From: Kitasatospora sp. MAP12-44
GTDB lineage: Bacteria; Actinomycetota; Actinomycetes; Streptomycetales; Streptomycetaceae
Assembly: GCF_029892095.1 (NCBI RefSeq)
Contig: NZ_JARZAE010000004.1
Location: forward strand, 8,370,001-8,434,000
Direction: 5' to 3'
Length of the DNA stretch: 64,000 nt
Part shown: in pieces, positions 24,706 to 33,738 of the stretch
Position numbering within the stretch: the first letter of the stretch is position 1
How the letters are laid out: every line of letters starts with the position of its first letter
The notes under the pieces: generated by a model
The model's database searches: none
What the model was told of the DNA's origin: nothing
The model's input: the letters and a program-made list of their open reading frames with translations, nothing else
Program-made: the position numbers and the translations under genes

Positions 24706-26070
24706 GTGACCATATCGGGGGATTCACGAAGCAGCACGCCGCGTCGAGCCCTGCTCGCCGGTGCGGTAGCCGGCCTGGGGCTGGCAGGTGTCGCGGTGAC
24801 CGCCGGGGCCACACCGGCCGCCGCGGCCACCGGCTCGCTGGACTGGCTCAGCGTCAAGGACTACGGCGCCCTCGGGGACGGCGCGACCGACGACACCGCG
24901 GCGGTGCAGAGCGCGCTCAACGCCGCGGCGGCGGCCGGGGGAGGAACCGTCTACTTCCCGGTGGGGAAGTACCTGGTCACCCCGGCGAACGGCAACCCCG
25001 CGCTGACGGTCGGCGGCAACGGCATCCGGCTGGTGGGGGCGAGCAGCAAGGGCGCCACGCTGCTCAAGGGCGGTAACGGCATCCTGCTGCGGATGTCGGG
25101 AGCCGGCACCGATCCGAGCGGTGCCACGCACCGGAGTTACTGCTCGGTCGAGAACCTCGGGTTCAACGGCAACGGCAAGACCGGGCTGCTCCTGGAGCTC
25201 TACTACAACGACAACTCCTACATCCGCGACGTCTTCATGTCGAGCAACAACGACCTGTGCATCGACGCGGTGGAGTTCTGGGACTCCCGGTTCTACAACC
25301 TGGTGATCGAGTCGAGCAGCGGCACCCCCGGCAGCACCACCCAGCCCAACGTGTGGCTGCGCAACTCCTCCTCTGCCACGGTGAACACCTGGGGGTACAG
25401 CGGCGACAACGTCAACCAGATCCACTTCGTCGGCTGCCGCATCGAGGCGTTCGGCACCGGCGCGCTCTGGATCACCCAGGGCGCCGCGGCGACCAACAAC
25501 CCCAACGGGATCTACCTGACCGACTGCAAGTTCGAGACCTCCAGCATGCAGGGCGGTCCGCACCTGAAGGTCGACGCCTCCTGCAAGCACGTATACGCGA
25601 CCAACATCTACGCCTACGCGGGCGGCTTCGCCCCCGGCTACTCGACCGTGCAGAACATCATCGCCTGGGCGGGCACCGCCAGCGCGCTGGAGAACGTCCT
25701 GATCGCCAACGGGTCCACCGCGACGGTGAATTCAGGCGTCGACCTGTACGCGGGGCCGGGGACGACCGCAGTGCTGCGCAATGTCGTCGGGCTCTACGGC
25801 ACCCAGCCGGCCGGCAGCCACATCTACTATGAGAGCTCCAGCGCGGGCGACTTCCGGGTGGACGACTGCTACGGGAACGTCGGGGGACAGAACGGCGGCA
25901 CCGTCCCGGTCAGGAACGCCCCGAACCCGCCGCTGCGCCTGGTGGCCGGACCGGTCAGCGACGCGTCCTTCACGCACCCGCCGCTCGACGGGACCATGGC
26001 GGTCGACACGGCCACCAAGCACCTCTACGTACGGGTGGGCGGCGCCTGGCTGTCGACGGCCCTCGGCTAG
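24706..26070 (+). CDS. Secreted parallel beta-helix protein (Pectate_lyase_3 type)
   Basis: This 454-residue exported protein starts with a Tat-like signal: STPRRALLAGAVAGLGLAG then an Ala-rich cleavage region at about residues 35-43. The mature protein opens with WLSVKDYGALGDGATDDTAA, the hallmark of Pectate_lyase_3/tail-spike beta-helices, then about 350 residues of short Gly/Asn-rich strands. The C-terminus (PPLDGTMAVDTATKHLYVRV) resembles small carbohydrate-related caps. It could bind or cleave a polysaccharide; catalytic residues cannot be assigned. GTG 24706 fits the GAGGA site and the signal peptide. Confidence 0.78.
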   Translation: MTISGDSRSSTPRRALLAGAVAGLGLAGVAVTAGATPAAAATGSLDWLSVKDYGALGDGATDDTAAVQSALNAAAAAGGGTVYFPVGKYLVTPANGNPALTVGGNGIRLVGASSKGATLLKGGNGILLRMSGAGTDPSGATHRSYCSVENLGFNGNGKTGLLLELYYNDNSYIRDVFMSSNNDLCIDAVEFWDSRFYNLVIESSSGTPGSTTQPNVWLRNSSSATVNTWGYSGDNVNQIHFVGCRIEAFGTGALWITQGAAATNNPNGIYLTDCKFETSSMQGGPHLKVDASCKHVYATNIYAYAGGFAPGYSTVQNIIAWAGTASALENVLIANGSTATVNSGVDLYAGPGTTAVLRNVVGLYGTQPAGSHIYYESSSAGDFRVDDCYGNVGGQNGGTVPVRNAPNPPLRLVAGPVSDASFTHPPLDGTMAVDTATKHLYVRVGGAWLSTALG

Positions 26071-26248
26071 CTCACCCGCTACGCACCGGTACGGGTCCGT
26101 TCGGTGGAATTGTGCCGGTGCGCGGGGCCTGTCAGGGCTGTCCGGGGGCGGGCGGCGGCGAGAGTTCTCCCCGTCCCCCGCCCCCGGATCGAGCCGTCGC
26201 ACGGCTCGACCGACGGGCGCCGCCGTGTGGAAGACCCCGGAGCCGTGT

Positions 26249-28285
26249 ATGCGCCGCCGACCTGCTGCCCTCCTGGTGGCCGCCGTCCTGGCCGGCCCGG
26301 CCGCCTTCGCGGCCGCCGCTCCCGCCGCTCCCGCCACTCCCGCCGCGGTGGCCGAGCACCGGCCGGTGGAGGCGGTGCGCCGGCAGAGCGGGGTGGTCCG
26401 GGACGGCGACTGCCCGATCGCCGCTGCCGAGGTGACGCTCTACCGGGCGGGCGAGGGTGAGCGCGGCCGGCCGACCGTCCTGGCACGCGGGCGCAGCGGC
26501 GCCGACGGCCGGTTCGAGCTGGGCTACCGGAGCAGCGCCGATCCGGACGCGGTGCTCTACCTGGTCGCCGACGCACCAGCCGACGCACCTGGCGTCGCCC
26601 CTGCGGGCCAGGGCGGGCGAGGTCCGGTCCGGCTGGCCGCGGTGCTCGGGGCGCCGGATGCCTTCCCCCAGGCGGTGGTTGACGAGCAGACCACCGTGGC
26701 GGCCGCCTACGCCATGGCGCAGTTCACCGAGCAGAGCCGGATCAGCGGCACCCGGCCCGGAGTCCGCAACGCGGCAGCCGTCTCGCACAACCTGGCCGAC
26801 GTCGCGGGCGGCGGGACGGCCCGGTTCCTGGCGACCGCGCCCAACGGCGACCAGACCTCCACACTGCAAGCCTTCAACGGACTGGCCAACCTGCTGGCGG
26901 GCTGCGTCTCGGGCCGGACCTGCGGGGAGCTGCTCCGCGCGGCCGCCCGCCCGGGGCGCCCGGAGCCCACCGACACCTTCCAGGCCCTGGTGGAGATCGC
27001 TCGCGCGCCGGGCGTGCGGGTGCAGGAGCTGTTCGCGCTCTCCACGGTCCGCCCGCTCTTCGCCCCCGCGCTGCCCGCCGCGCCGACGGCCTGGACCCTG
27101 GCCCTGCGCTACCAGGGCGACGGCCACGAACTGGACGGGCCCGGCAACATCGCCTTCGACGCACAGGGCGATGCCTGGGTGGTCAACAACTACCGCTTCG
27201 GCGCGGACCCGCACGCCTCGGTGTGCGGAGGCCGGGCGCTGCTGCGCTTCACCCCGGACGGCCGTACCGTGCCCGGCTCCCCGTACCGGGGCGGCGGCGT
27301 GTACGGCGCCGGCTTCGGGATCGCCTTCGACCCCACCGGCGACGTGTGGGCCGGTAACTTCGGCTTCCAGGGCTCCGGTTGCCCGCTCGACGCCTCCACG
27401 CGCTACCGGAGCGTCTCGCAGTTCGCCCCGGACGGTACGGCGCGCTCGCCGCGCACCGGGTGGCAGGTGGGCGGGATCGTCCAGCCGCAGGGCATGGCCG
27501 CCGACCGGGACGGCACGGTGTGGGTCGCCAATTGCGGCGGCCGCAGCGTGACGCGGATCCCGCACGGCGACCCGGCCCGGGCGCAGAACCTCACGGCGGG
27601 CGATGGGCTGGTCAAGCCGTTCGGCATCACCGTCGATCCGGGCGGCCAGGTCTGGGTGACCGGCCACGGAAGCGACAACGTGGTGGCGCTGGCCCCCGAC
27701 GGCACGCCGGTGCGGGCGGTGACGGGCGGGGGCCTGAAGAAGCCGATGGGTGCCGCGGCCGACAGCCTGGGCAACGTGTGGGTGGCCAACAGCGGGATCG
27801 TGCCGCTGCCCTGTGAGAACGACGGTACGGCGCAGTCGCTCGCCGACGCGGTGAGCGGTCTGCGGGCCCCGGGGGAGGGAGCCTCGGTCACCCGGGTGAA
27901 CCCCGACGGCAGCACCCCCGCGCAACCGTTCACCAACGGCGGGCTGTTCGTGCCCTGGGGCATCGCGGTGGACGGCGACGACAACGTCTGGGTGGCCAAC
28001 TTCGGCGGCCAGCGCCTCGCCCAGCTCTGCGGCGCCCGCGCGGGGGCCTGCCCGACGGGCGTGCAGCCGGGCGAGCCGATCTCGCCCGCGGCCACCGGCT
28101 ACACCAGCGACGGCCTGCTGCGTAACACCGGGGTGCAGATCGACCCGTCCGGGAACGTCTGGCTCGCCAACAACTGGCAGACGGTGCCGCTTCAGACCAA
28201 CCCCGGCGGCCACGAGCTGGTGGTCTTCGTCGGACTCGCCGCGCCGGTGCGCACCCCGCTGATCGGCGCCCCGCAGCGACCGTGA
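26249..28285 (+). CDS. Secreted NHL/Vgb-like beta-propeller protein
   Basis: This 678-residue protein has a Sec signal (RRRPAALLVAAVLAGPAAF, cleavage near AAA). The N-terminal half includes a carboxypeptidase-regulatory-like segment (CPIAAAEVTLYRAGEG, then GADGRFELGY). The C-terminal 400 residues hold repeated propeller strands such as IAFDAQGDAWVVNNY, MAADRDGTVWVANCGG, ITVDPGGQVWVTGHGSDN and IAVDGDDNVWVANFGG, typical of NHL and virginiamycin-B-lyase-like folds. It probably binds ligands or protein outside the cell. Lyase residues are not evident. No operon partner. Confidence 0.75.
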   Translation: MRRRPAALLVAAVLAGPAAFAAAAPAAPATPAAVAEHRPVEAVRRQSGVVRDGDCPIAAAEVTLYRAGEGERGRPTVLARGRSGADGRFELGYRSSADPDAVLYLVADAPADAPGVAPAGQGGRGPVRLAAVLGAPDAFPQAVVDEQTTVAAAYAMAQFTEQSRISGTRPGVRNAAAVSHNLADVAGGGTARFLATAPNGDQTSTLQAFNGLANLLAGCVSGRTCGELLRAAARPGRPEPTDTFQALVEIARAPGVRVQELFALSTVRPLFAPALPAAPTAWTLALRYQGDGHELDGPGNIAFDAQGDAWVVNNYRFGADPHASVCGGRALLRFTPDGRTVPGSPYRGGGVYGAGFGIAFDPTGDVWAGNFGFQGSGCPLDASTRYRSVSQFAPDGTARSPRTGWQVGGIVQPQGMAADRDGTVWVANCGGRSVTRIPHGDPARAQNLTAGDGLVKPFGITVDPGGQVWVTGHGSDNVVALAPDGTPVRAVTGGGLKKPMGAAADSLGNVWVANSGIVPLPCENDGTAQSLADAVSGLRAPGEGASVTRVNPDGSTPAQPFTNGGLFVPWGIAVDGDDNVWVANFGGQRLAQLCGARAGACPTGVQPGEPISPAATGYTSDGLLRNTGVQIDPSGNVWLANNWQTVPLQTNPGGHELVVFVGLAAPVRTPLIGAPQRP

Positions 28286-28340
28286 CCGTGACCGCGACGG
28301 CTGGTCGGTGGTGGGCGCCCGACTGTGGTGTGATGCCACC

Positions 28341-28733
28341 GTGAGCAGCGCCGTAGAAGAGACCAACCGCCGCATGCTGCGGGCCCGGGACGCGATGGAC
28401 CGCGCCTACGCGCAGCCGCTGGACGTCCCGGCCCTGGCCCGGATCGCCCATGTGTCGCAGGCGCACTTCATCCGCACCTTCCGGGCCACCTTCGGCGAGA
28501 CCCCGCACCGCTACCTGCAGCGCCGCCGGGTGGAGCGGGCGATGTCCCTGCTGCGGGAGACCGACCGCAGCGTGACGGACATCTGCTTCGAAGTCGGCTT
28601 CGCCAGCCCGGGGACCTTCAGCCGTACGTTCCGCGACATCGTCGGTCGCTCGCCGAGGACGTACCGTCAGCAGGCGGCGGCCACGGGCGTGCCGACGTGT
28701 TTCACGATGGCCTGGACGCGGCCGAGCGGCTGA
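28341..28733 (+). CDS. AraC-family regulator, single DNA-binding domain (paired with VOC protein)
   Basis: This 130-residue protein is little more than the AraC double helix-turn-helix: LDVPALARIAHVSQAHFIRT for the first and SVTDICFEVGFASPGTFSRT for the second. There is no ligand domain. GTG 28341 is chosen from several in-frame options. It is followed 70 nt later by a VOC-family gene in the same direction. A paralogous VOC/AraC pair is at 40094-40893, in reversed gene order. Such lone AraC proteins often control an adjacent VOC gene, so the VOC protein may serve as, or produce, the signal. Confidence 0.85.
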   Translation: MSSAVEETNRRMLRARDAMDRAYAQPLDVPALARIAHVSQAHFIRTFRATFGETPHRYLQRRRVERAMSLLRETDRSVTDICFEVGFASPGTFSRTFRDIVGRSPRTYRQQAAATGVPTCFTMAWTRPSG

Positions 28734-28803
28734 CTTCTTCCGGTTGTCCGGTTGAGCAATTTTGGATAAGTTTCCGGCCGGCCGAGCCCGTAGCGTGGTG
28801 CAC

Positions 28804-29214
28804 ATGTTCAACGCCATCACGCAATCGCAGATATACGTCCTCGACCAGGACGAGGCCATCGACTTCTACGTCGGCAAGCTCGGCCTGGAGGTCACCGCCG
28901 ATGTGAACCTGGGCTTCATGCGCTGGCTGACCATCAGCATCCCCGGCCACCCGGAGCGTCAGATCCTGCTGGAGAAGCCGGGCGCACCGGCCATGTCCGA
29001 GGAGACCGCGCAGCAGGTCCGCGAGCTGGTGACCAAGGGGGCGATGGGGGGCTGGCTGATCTTCACCACGGACGACTGCCGCAAGACCTACGAGACGCTG
29101 CTGGCCCAGGGCGTTGAGTTCACCGAGGAGCCCACCGACCGCCCGTACGGCACCGACTGCGGCCTGCGCGACCCCTTCGGCAACCGCATCCGCTTCACCC
29201 AGCCCAACGCATAA
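28804..29214 (+). CDS. VOC (glyoxalase/dioxygenase fold) protein
   Basis: This 136-residue protein has the paired beta-alpha-beta-beta-beta units of the VOC superfamily: SQIYVLDQDEAIDFYVGKLG at the start and GVEFTEEPTDRPYGTDCGLR then DPFGNRIRF at the end. Candidate metal ligands are less clear than in true glyoxalase I, and the terminal Glu is not obvious, so it may be a binding or resistance protein. It follows a lone-domain AraC regulator and ends in a strong terminator. It is a paralog, of identical length, of the protein at 40094. Confidence 0.85.
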   Translation: MFNAITQSQIYVLDQDEAIDFYVGKLGLEVTADVNLGFMRWLTISIPGHPERQILLEKPGAPAMSEETAQQVRELVTKGAMGGWLIFTTDDCRKTYETLLAQGVEFTEEPTDRPYGTDCGLRDPFGNRIRFTQPNA

Positions 29215-29225
29215 CCGACCCCGAC

Positions 29226-29256
29226 GTGCCCGGGACGTCCTCGACGTCCCGGGCAC
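29226..29256 (+). terminator. Stem-loop terminator after VOC gene
   Basis: A perfect 13-bp stem (29226-29238 with 29244-29256) with a 5-nt loop lies 12 nt after the VOC stop codon. Confidence 0.8.
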
Positions 29257-29284
29257 CTCGCCGTGTCCTGTCCTGCGCTTCCGC

Positions 29285-29315
29285 CTAGATGGAAATGAAA
29301 GTCGTTTCCATCTAG
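29285..29315 (+). promoter_or_regulatory. Candidate Zur box before CobW-like gene
   Basis: Perfect 11-nt arms CTAGATGGAAA (29285-29295) and TTTCCATCTAG (29305-29315) flank TGAAAGTCG. The 15-mer TGAAAGTCGTTTCCA (29296-29310) agrees at 12 of 15 positions with the actinobacterial Zur consensus TGAAAATCATTTTCA. It lies about 80 nt upstream of a COG0523-family gene, a usual zinc-regulon member. The site is the most AT-rich and symmetrical element locally. Confidence 0.6.
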
Positions 29316-29393
29316 AGTACTGTGAGTCCCGCCGGGACGGGCCCTGTGCCTGTCCCGGCGTCCGCACATCCAGCTGGTAGCCAAGGAGTAACC

Positions 29394-30581
29394 ATGCCCG
29401 AAGACTTCAGGTTGCCGGTGGTGGTCGTCGCCGGACTGCATGAGGGTGAACGCCGTCAGGCCGTCGTCGAACTCCTGGAGGGTAGCGTCGACGCCGTGGT
29501 CCTCCACCACGACCTGCGGGACGCCTCCGCCGGCGTAGTACACCGCCATATCCGCGACATCCAGGGCGAGTTCGCGCCGACCGATGTCCCGCTCAGCAAC
29601 GACTGCCCGTGCTGCGCGGTCCGCGAGGACCTGCTTCCCGAACTGCTCAGGATCGCGGAGCTCGGACAACACGGCCTCGCCGTCGTCGAGTTGTGGGGTG
29701 GCAGCGACCCGCACCCGGTCGTCGAGCTGATCGCCGGCGGCGAGGTCGGCGACCGCTGCCTGCACGAGGTGGTCGAACTCGCCGGTGTGGTCACGGCGGT
29801 GGACCCGCTGCGGCTGATCGGCGAGCTGTCCGTACCGGACGAACTGGTCGAGCACGGCCTGCACACCTGCGCCGGTGACGGCCGCACCTGCGCCGAGGCG
29901 CTCGCCCACCAGGTCGAGTACGCCACCGTGCTGGCCGTGCCGCGGGCCGGCCGCGACGGTGACGCTCCCGAACGGCTGGCGGGGCTCTCGATGCTCCGCC
30001 AACTGCACCCCACCGCCCGTACCGTCCAGCTCGGCACGGGCGGGCTGATCCGAGCGGCGCTCGGCGGCTTCGACGTCGCCGCCGCCCGCGACCGGGTCAA
30101 CCCGACCATCGCGCTGCTGCCCCAGGAGCACGACGAGGCGGGCGTGGCCACCGTGGTCTGGGAGCGCCGCCGCCCGCTGCACCCCTCCCGGCTGCACGAG
30201 GCGCTCGACCAGCTGGTCCCCGCCGCCCAACGCAGCAGGGGGCGGTTCTGGTTGGCCAACCGCCCCGACCTGATGCTCGCCTGGGACGCCGCCGGCGCCA
30301 GCCTGGCAGTGGAGGAGTGCGGCCCCTGGCTGGCCTCACTGCCGGACGCCGCCTGGGACCTCTGCACGCCGACCCGGCAGGCCGCCGCCGCTCTGGACTG
30401 GCACCCCCTGCACGGCGACCGGGTCCAGCAACTCTGCTTCACCGCCGAGGGCTTGGACACCGACGGGATCGTCGAACTGCTCGACTCCTGCCTGCTCACC
30501 GACGCCGAACTCGCGGTCGGCGCGTCAGGCTGGAAGACCCTGCCCGACGCGTTCGAGGACCTGCTGGACGCCGTGTCCTGA
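29394..30581 (+). CDS. CobW/COG0523-like protein lacking a P-loop
   Basis: This 395-residue protein follows the CobW/COG0523 layout: an N-terminal GTPase-like domain with the metal-binding CxCC motif in NDCPCCAVREDLLPEL (C71, C73, C74) and a C-terminal CobW_C-like domain (about 265-380, GRFWLANRPDLMLAWDAAG). Where family members have GxxGxGKTT, this one reads VAGLHEGERRQAVV, without the Lys-Thr/Ser of Walker A, so GTP hydrolysis is doubtful. The ATG has AAGGAG at 8 nt. A candidate Zur box lies upstream, suggesting expression under zinc shortage and a role in zinc handling. Confidence 0.75.
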   Translation: MPEDFRLPVVVVAGLHEGERRQAVVELLEGSVDAVVLHHDLRDASAGVVHRHIRDIQGEFAPTDVPLSNDCPCCAVREDLLPELLRIAELGQHGLAVVELWGGSDPHPVVELIAGGEVGDRCLHEVVELAGVVTAVDPLRLIGELSVPDELVEHGLHTCAGDGRTCAEALAHQVEYATVLAVPRAGRDGDAPERLAGLSMLRQLHPTARTVQLGTGGLIRAALGGFDVAAARDRVNPTIALLPQEHDEAGVATVVWERRRPLHPSRLHEALDQLVPAAQRSRGRFWLANRPDLMLAWDAAGASLAVEECGPWLASLPDAAWDLCTPTRQAAAALDWHPLHGDRVQQLCFTAEGLDTDGIVELLDSCLLTDAELAVGASGWKTLPDAFEDLLDAVS

Positions 30582-30678
30582 CTCCTGCCCCCCGCAGCCG
30601 GCGTACGAGCGCGGCTTGCTCACGCACTGGGCCGGAGTGCTCTCGCCTGACGGATGAAAGCGTGTGCGAAAATCGATC

Positions 30679-31194
30679 ATGCCTGTGACAAATCCTTGGC
30701 TGGCCGGGCCAAGTCCCAAGAAGCGACTCGATCGTGCGCGCCTCGAAGAGCGCGTGCTGAACCTCCTCTCGTCGCAGAACATGTGTGTACTGGCGACGTC
30801 GGGGGACGCGGGACCGCTGGCGACGCCGGTGCGCTACTACCATCTCGACTTCGCGCTGATGTTCACTGCGGCTGCTGCATCGCCGAAGATGCGCAACATC
30901 GCGGCGGACCCACGCGTCTCGGTCGGGGTCTTCGCACCGCTCGTCGGTCAGGCCAGCAGCCGGGGCGCTCAGGTGTTCGGCCAGGCTCGCGTGCTGGACG
31001 AGGGCGATGGCGACTTCGCGCACTACTGGTCGGCCTTCCGATGGCAGTCCGACCACGTCGAGCGTTCGCTGTCCCTCGACGAGCCTCCGTCCGGGCCCCT
31101 GGTCGTGGTGGAGGCCGAGCGGATCGTCTATACCGAGCACTGGCTGCGGCGCGACGGGTTCGCGCCGCGTCAGTTCTGGACACGGGCCGACTAG
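30679..31194 (+). CDS. Pyridoxamine 5'-phosphate oxidase-like (FMN-binding split barrel) protein
   Basis: This 171-residue protein has the split-barrel pattern: NMCVLATSGDAGPLATPVRY, then FTAAAASPKMRNIAADPRVS and GAQVFGQARVLDEGD. Relatives bind FMN or F420 and reduce small molecules or haem-type ligands; the precise cofactor cannot be read. The ATG at 30679 is chosen; a GTG at 30664 would add five residues and neither has a strong ribosome-binding site. It converges with the phospholipase gene across a bidirectional stem-loop. Confidence 0.75.
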   Translation: MPVTNPWLAGPSPKKRLDRARLEERVLNLLSSQNMCVLATSGDAGPLATPVRYYHLDFALMFTAAAASPKMRNIAADPRVSVGVFAPLVGQASSRGAQVFGQARVLDEGDGDFAHYWSAFRWQSDHVERSLSLDEPPSGPLVVVEAERIVYTEHWLRRDGFAPRQFWTRAD

Positions 31195-31215
31195 GGCCTG
31201 ATCGCCCGCCGCCGA

Positions 31216-31253
31216 GGCCGAGGAGAGCAGCCGGACCAGCGCTCTCCTCGGCC
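31216..31253. terminator. Bidirectional stem-loop terminator
   Basis: A perfect 13-bp stem (31216-31228 with 31241-31253) with a 12-nt loop lies between the convergent PNPOx-like and phospholipase C genes and can serve both. Confidence 0.75.
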
Positions 31254-31274
31254 CCGCGCTCGCGGCGCCGGACG

Positions 31275-33338
31275 TCAGCCGCTGATGCTGCCCGCGCCGG
31301 TCTCGATGTGGCCGGTGGCCCGGCGGGACCAGGTGGGGTCGCTGCTGACCGTGACCGTGAAGTCGTACCAGCCCTGGGCGATGGTGACCGCGTTGAAGTA
31401 GTCCGAGGCGGTGGCCCCGGGGGCGACCTGGTAAGTCCAGGTGCCGCTGCGGTAGTTGTTCGCCGTGATGGTGAAGGTGACGGCCGAGGCTCCCGTGTTG
31501 GTCATGGTGAACCAGACCGCCTGGCTGCCCGTGTCCGGTGCGGGGGCGTAGGAGGCCGAGGCCTCGGCGGTCTTCCCGGCGGCGGTGGCGTCCCCGGTGA
31601 AGTGGCGCAGGAAGCGGTTGGGGCCGACGACGGTGAGGTCGTACTGGCCGTTGCCGTAGTTGGCGCCGATGTTGAAGTAGTCGCTGGTGCTGCCGTCGGT
31701 GCCGGTCGAGGCGTTGTAGGGCGCGACGGTGTACTGCCAGGGGCCGCCGGTGCGGTGAGCATTGGCGTAGATCGAGTAGTGCGCGTAGGCGGTGGCCCGC
31801 GGGCCCTGGTTGGCCATGTCGATCCAGAGCAGGATCTGGTTGTTGGCGTCGTATTCGATGCGGTCGACCCAGGCGTTGGGCTGGTAGGGCAGCGCGCGGG
31901 CGAGCTTGGTGCCACTCTCCTGGGCGGGCATGGAGTTGGTTCCCGGGCTCGGGTTGATCTGCGTGTTCGCGGTGGCCTGGTTGATCGTGGCGCTGGTGCC
32001 GGGCAGGGCCGGGAGCCCGTAGACGGGCTTGGTGAAGTCGAAGGCACCGGTGAGGTCGCCGCAGACCTGGCGGCGCCAGGTGCTGATGTTGGAGCAGACG
32101 GCCGGGGTGCCGAGGGCGGCGGTCCAGGTCTCCAGGAAGCGGATGACGCTCGTGTGGTCGTAGACCTGGGAGTCGACGTAGCCGCCGCGGCTCCACGGGG
32201 AGGCGATGATCATGGGGACCCGGAAGCCGAGGCCTATGTTGGTGCCGGAGTAGAACTCGCCGGCGGTCCCGGCGGGTGCGGCGGGCGGCGGCACGTGGTC
32301 GAAGAAGCCGTCGTTCTCGTCGTAGTTGAGGAACAGGACGGTGGAGTTGAAGGTGGTCGGGTCCGCCGCCAGGGCCTGCAGGACGAGGTTGACGAAGTGC
32401 GCCCCGTTCTCCGGCGGGCCGTCGGGGTGCTCGGAGAAGAGCTGGTTGGCGACCACCCAGGAGACCTGCGGCAGCGTGCCCGCCAGCGCGTCGGCCTTGA
32501 TCGCGGCCGCGATGTCGTCCGGCGTCGAGCCGGTGCTGGGCACCGAGCCCATGCCGCGCTGGCTCAGCGGGCTCGAACTCGGGGCACCGGTGAACTGGTT
32601 GAAGTAGGCCAAGGCGTTGTCGCCGAAGTTGTCGGAGGCGTTCTGGTAGACCTTCCAGCTCACCCCGGCGTTCTGCAGCGCCTCGGCGTAGGTCTGCCAG
32701 TGCAGGCCGCTCTCGCTGCCGCCGTCGTAGGCCGGGCCGCCCGCGGTGGCGTTCGGGTCGATCGTGCCGGACCACAGGTAGGTGCGGTTGGGGCCGGTGG
32801 CCGACAGGATCGAGCAGTGGTACGCGTCGCAGATGGTGTAGGCGTCGGCCAGCGCGTAGTGGAACGGGATGTCCGAGCGGTTCATGAAGCCCATCGTCCG
32901 CGGCGAGCCCTTCGCGGCGATCCAGGAGTCCATCTTCCCGTTGTTCCAGGCCTCGTGCTGGGTGGACCAGGAGTGGTCGAGGGAGCCGTCGCACTGCGCC
33001 AGCGTCTCGCCGCTGCTGCCCCACCACCAGGTGTTGGTGGCGCTGAGCTGCCACGGGTACTGCCGGCCGCTGCCGTTGACCTGGTTGAAGACGCTGTTGC
33101 CGTCCGGGAGTTGGATGGTGGCGCGATCACCGAATCCGCGCACGCCGCGCAGCGAGCCGAAGTAGTGGTCGAAGCTGCGGTTCTCCTGCATCAGCACGAC
33201 GACGTGCTTGACGTCCTGGATCGTCCCGGTGGTGGCCGCCGCCGCGCGGGGCGCGGCCAGGGGCAGGGCGTCGAGTCCCACGGCTGCGCCGAGCGCGGCG
33301 GCGGAGCCCAGGAACGTGCGACGGGTGACGGGCGACAT
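31275..33338 (-). CDS. Tat-exported phospholipase C (phosphoesterase family)
   Basis: This 687-residue enzyme has a twin-arginine signal (SPVTRRTFLGSAAALGAAV) and the phosphoesterase domain of phosphocholine-preferring phospholipases C. Key elements include VVLMQENRSFDHYFGSLRG near residue 50, LFLNYDENDGFFDHVPPP and YDHTSVIRFLETW. After about residue 500 two C-terminal DUF756-type modules follow (WVDRIEYDANNQILLWIDMA and later AVWFTMTNTGASAVTFTI), as in known enzymes of 650-730 residues. It cleaves phospholipid head groups outside the cell, often for phosphate scavenging. I see no clear PHO box. The start at 33338 fits the signal peptide. Confidence 0.9.
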   Translation of the reverse strand: MSPVTRRTFLGSAAALGAAVGLDALPLAAPRAAAATTGTIQDVKHVVVLMQENRSFDHYFGSLRGVRGFGDRATIQLPDGNSVFNQVNGSGRQYPWQLSATNTWWWGSSGETLAQCDGSLDHSWSTQHEAWNNGKMDSWIAAKGSPRTMGFMNRSDIPFHYALADAYTICDAYHCSILSATGPNRTYLWSGTIDPNATAGGPAYDGGSESGLHWQTYAEALQNAGVSWKVYQNASDNFGDNALAYFNQFTGAPSSSPLSQRGMGSVPSTGSTPDDIAAAIKADALAGTLPQVSWVVANQLFSEHPDGPPENGAHFVNLVLQALAADPTTFNSTVLFLNYDENDGFFDHVPPPAAPAGTAGEFYSGTNIGLGFRVPMIIASPWSRGGYVDSQVYDHTSVIRFLETWTAALGTPAVCSNISTWRRQVCGDLTGAFDFTKPVYGLPALPGTSATINQATANTQINPSPGTNSMPAQESGTKLARALPYQPNAWVDRIEYDANNQILLWIDMANQGPRATAYAHYSIYANAHRTGGPWQYTVAPYNASTGTDGSTSDYFNIGANYGNGQYDLTVVGPNRFLRHFTGDATAAGKTAEASASYAPAPDTGSQAVWFTMTNTGASAVTFTITANNYRSGTWTYQVAPGATASDYFNAVTIAQGWYDFTVTVSSDPTWSRRATGHIETGAGSISG

Positions 33339-33738
33339 GGGGGGCCTCCAACGAAAGCGGTATATACACCTTGTGGCTAGGAGACTGTCGGTCGGCCAGA
33401 TGTCTACCGATCGGTAGCACGATAGCGGGGAGATGAATCGATGTGAACACTTGGCGTCGCCGAGCGGAAATGACCTGCCCGGGCCGCGACCGTCAACCCC
33501 AGCTCCCGAGGCCATGCGTTCAATAACTGAAATATCTGGCGTTCTCATCGGCAGTCTCTGCTTCGAGTATTGACAGCAACAGGGACTGGCGGGAGGCTCT
33601 GGCACGCCGATTCCGCTGGGGGCCCGACCGGCCCGAGCGGGCTGCCGCAGTGTCAGGACTGCGGCGGCGGCTGCGCGCCCGGGGAGGTCGCCGTCCCCGG
33701 GCGCCCCCACCCTGCCGGCGACCGGAAGGCGTGCGCAG
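33339..33738. other. Divergent promoter region, phospholipase C / glucoamylase
   Basis: This 400-base region between two genes for exported enzymes has an AT-richer core (about 33350-33570) with a perfect 14-bp palindrome at 33404-33417. I find no coding sequence. Motifs such as TATATACACC (33361-33370) and CAATAACTGAAATATC (about 33521) are likely promoter DNA. Confidence 0.45.
33404..33417. promoter_or_regulatory. 14-bp palindrome, candidate operator
   Basis: CTACCGATCGGTAG is a perfect palindrome 66 nt upstream of the phospholipase C start. Its size and position suit a repressor site (for example TetR type); no matching regulator lies next to it. Confidence 0.4.

Noticed and set aside
28804..29214. 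True glyoxalase I
   Set aside because: The VOC fold is evident but the full set of metal ligands is not, and it is paired with a regulator rather than thiol-metabolism genes.
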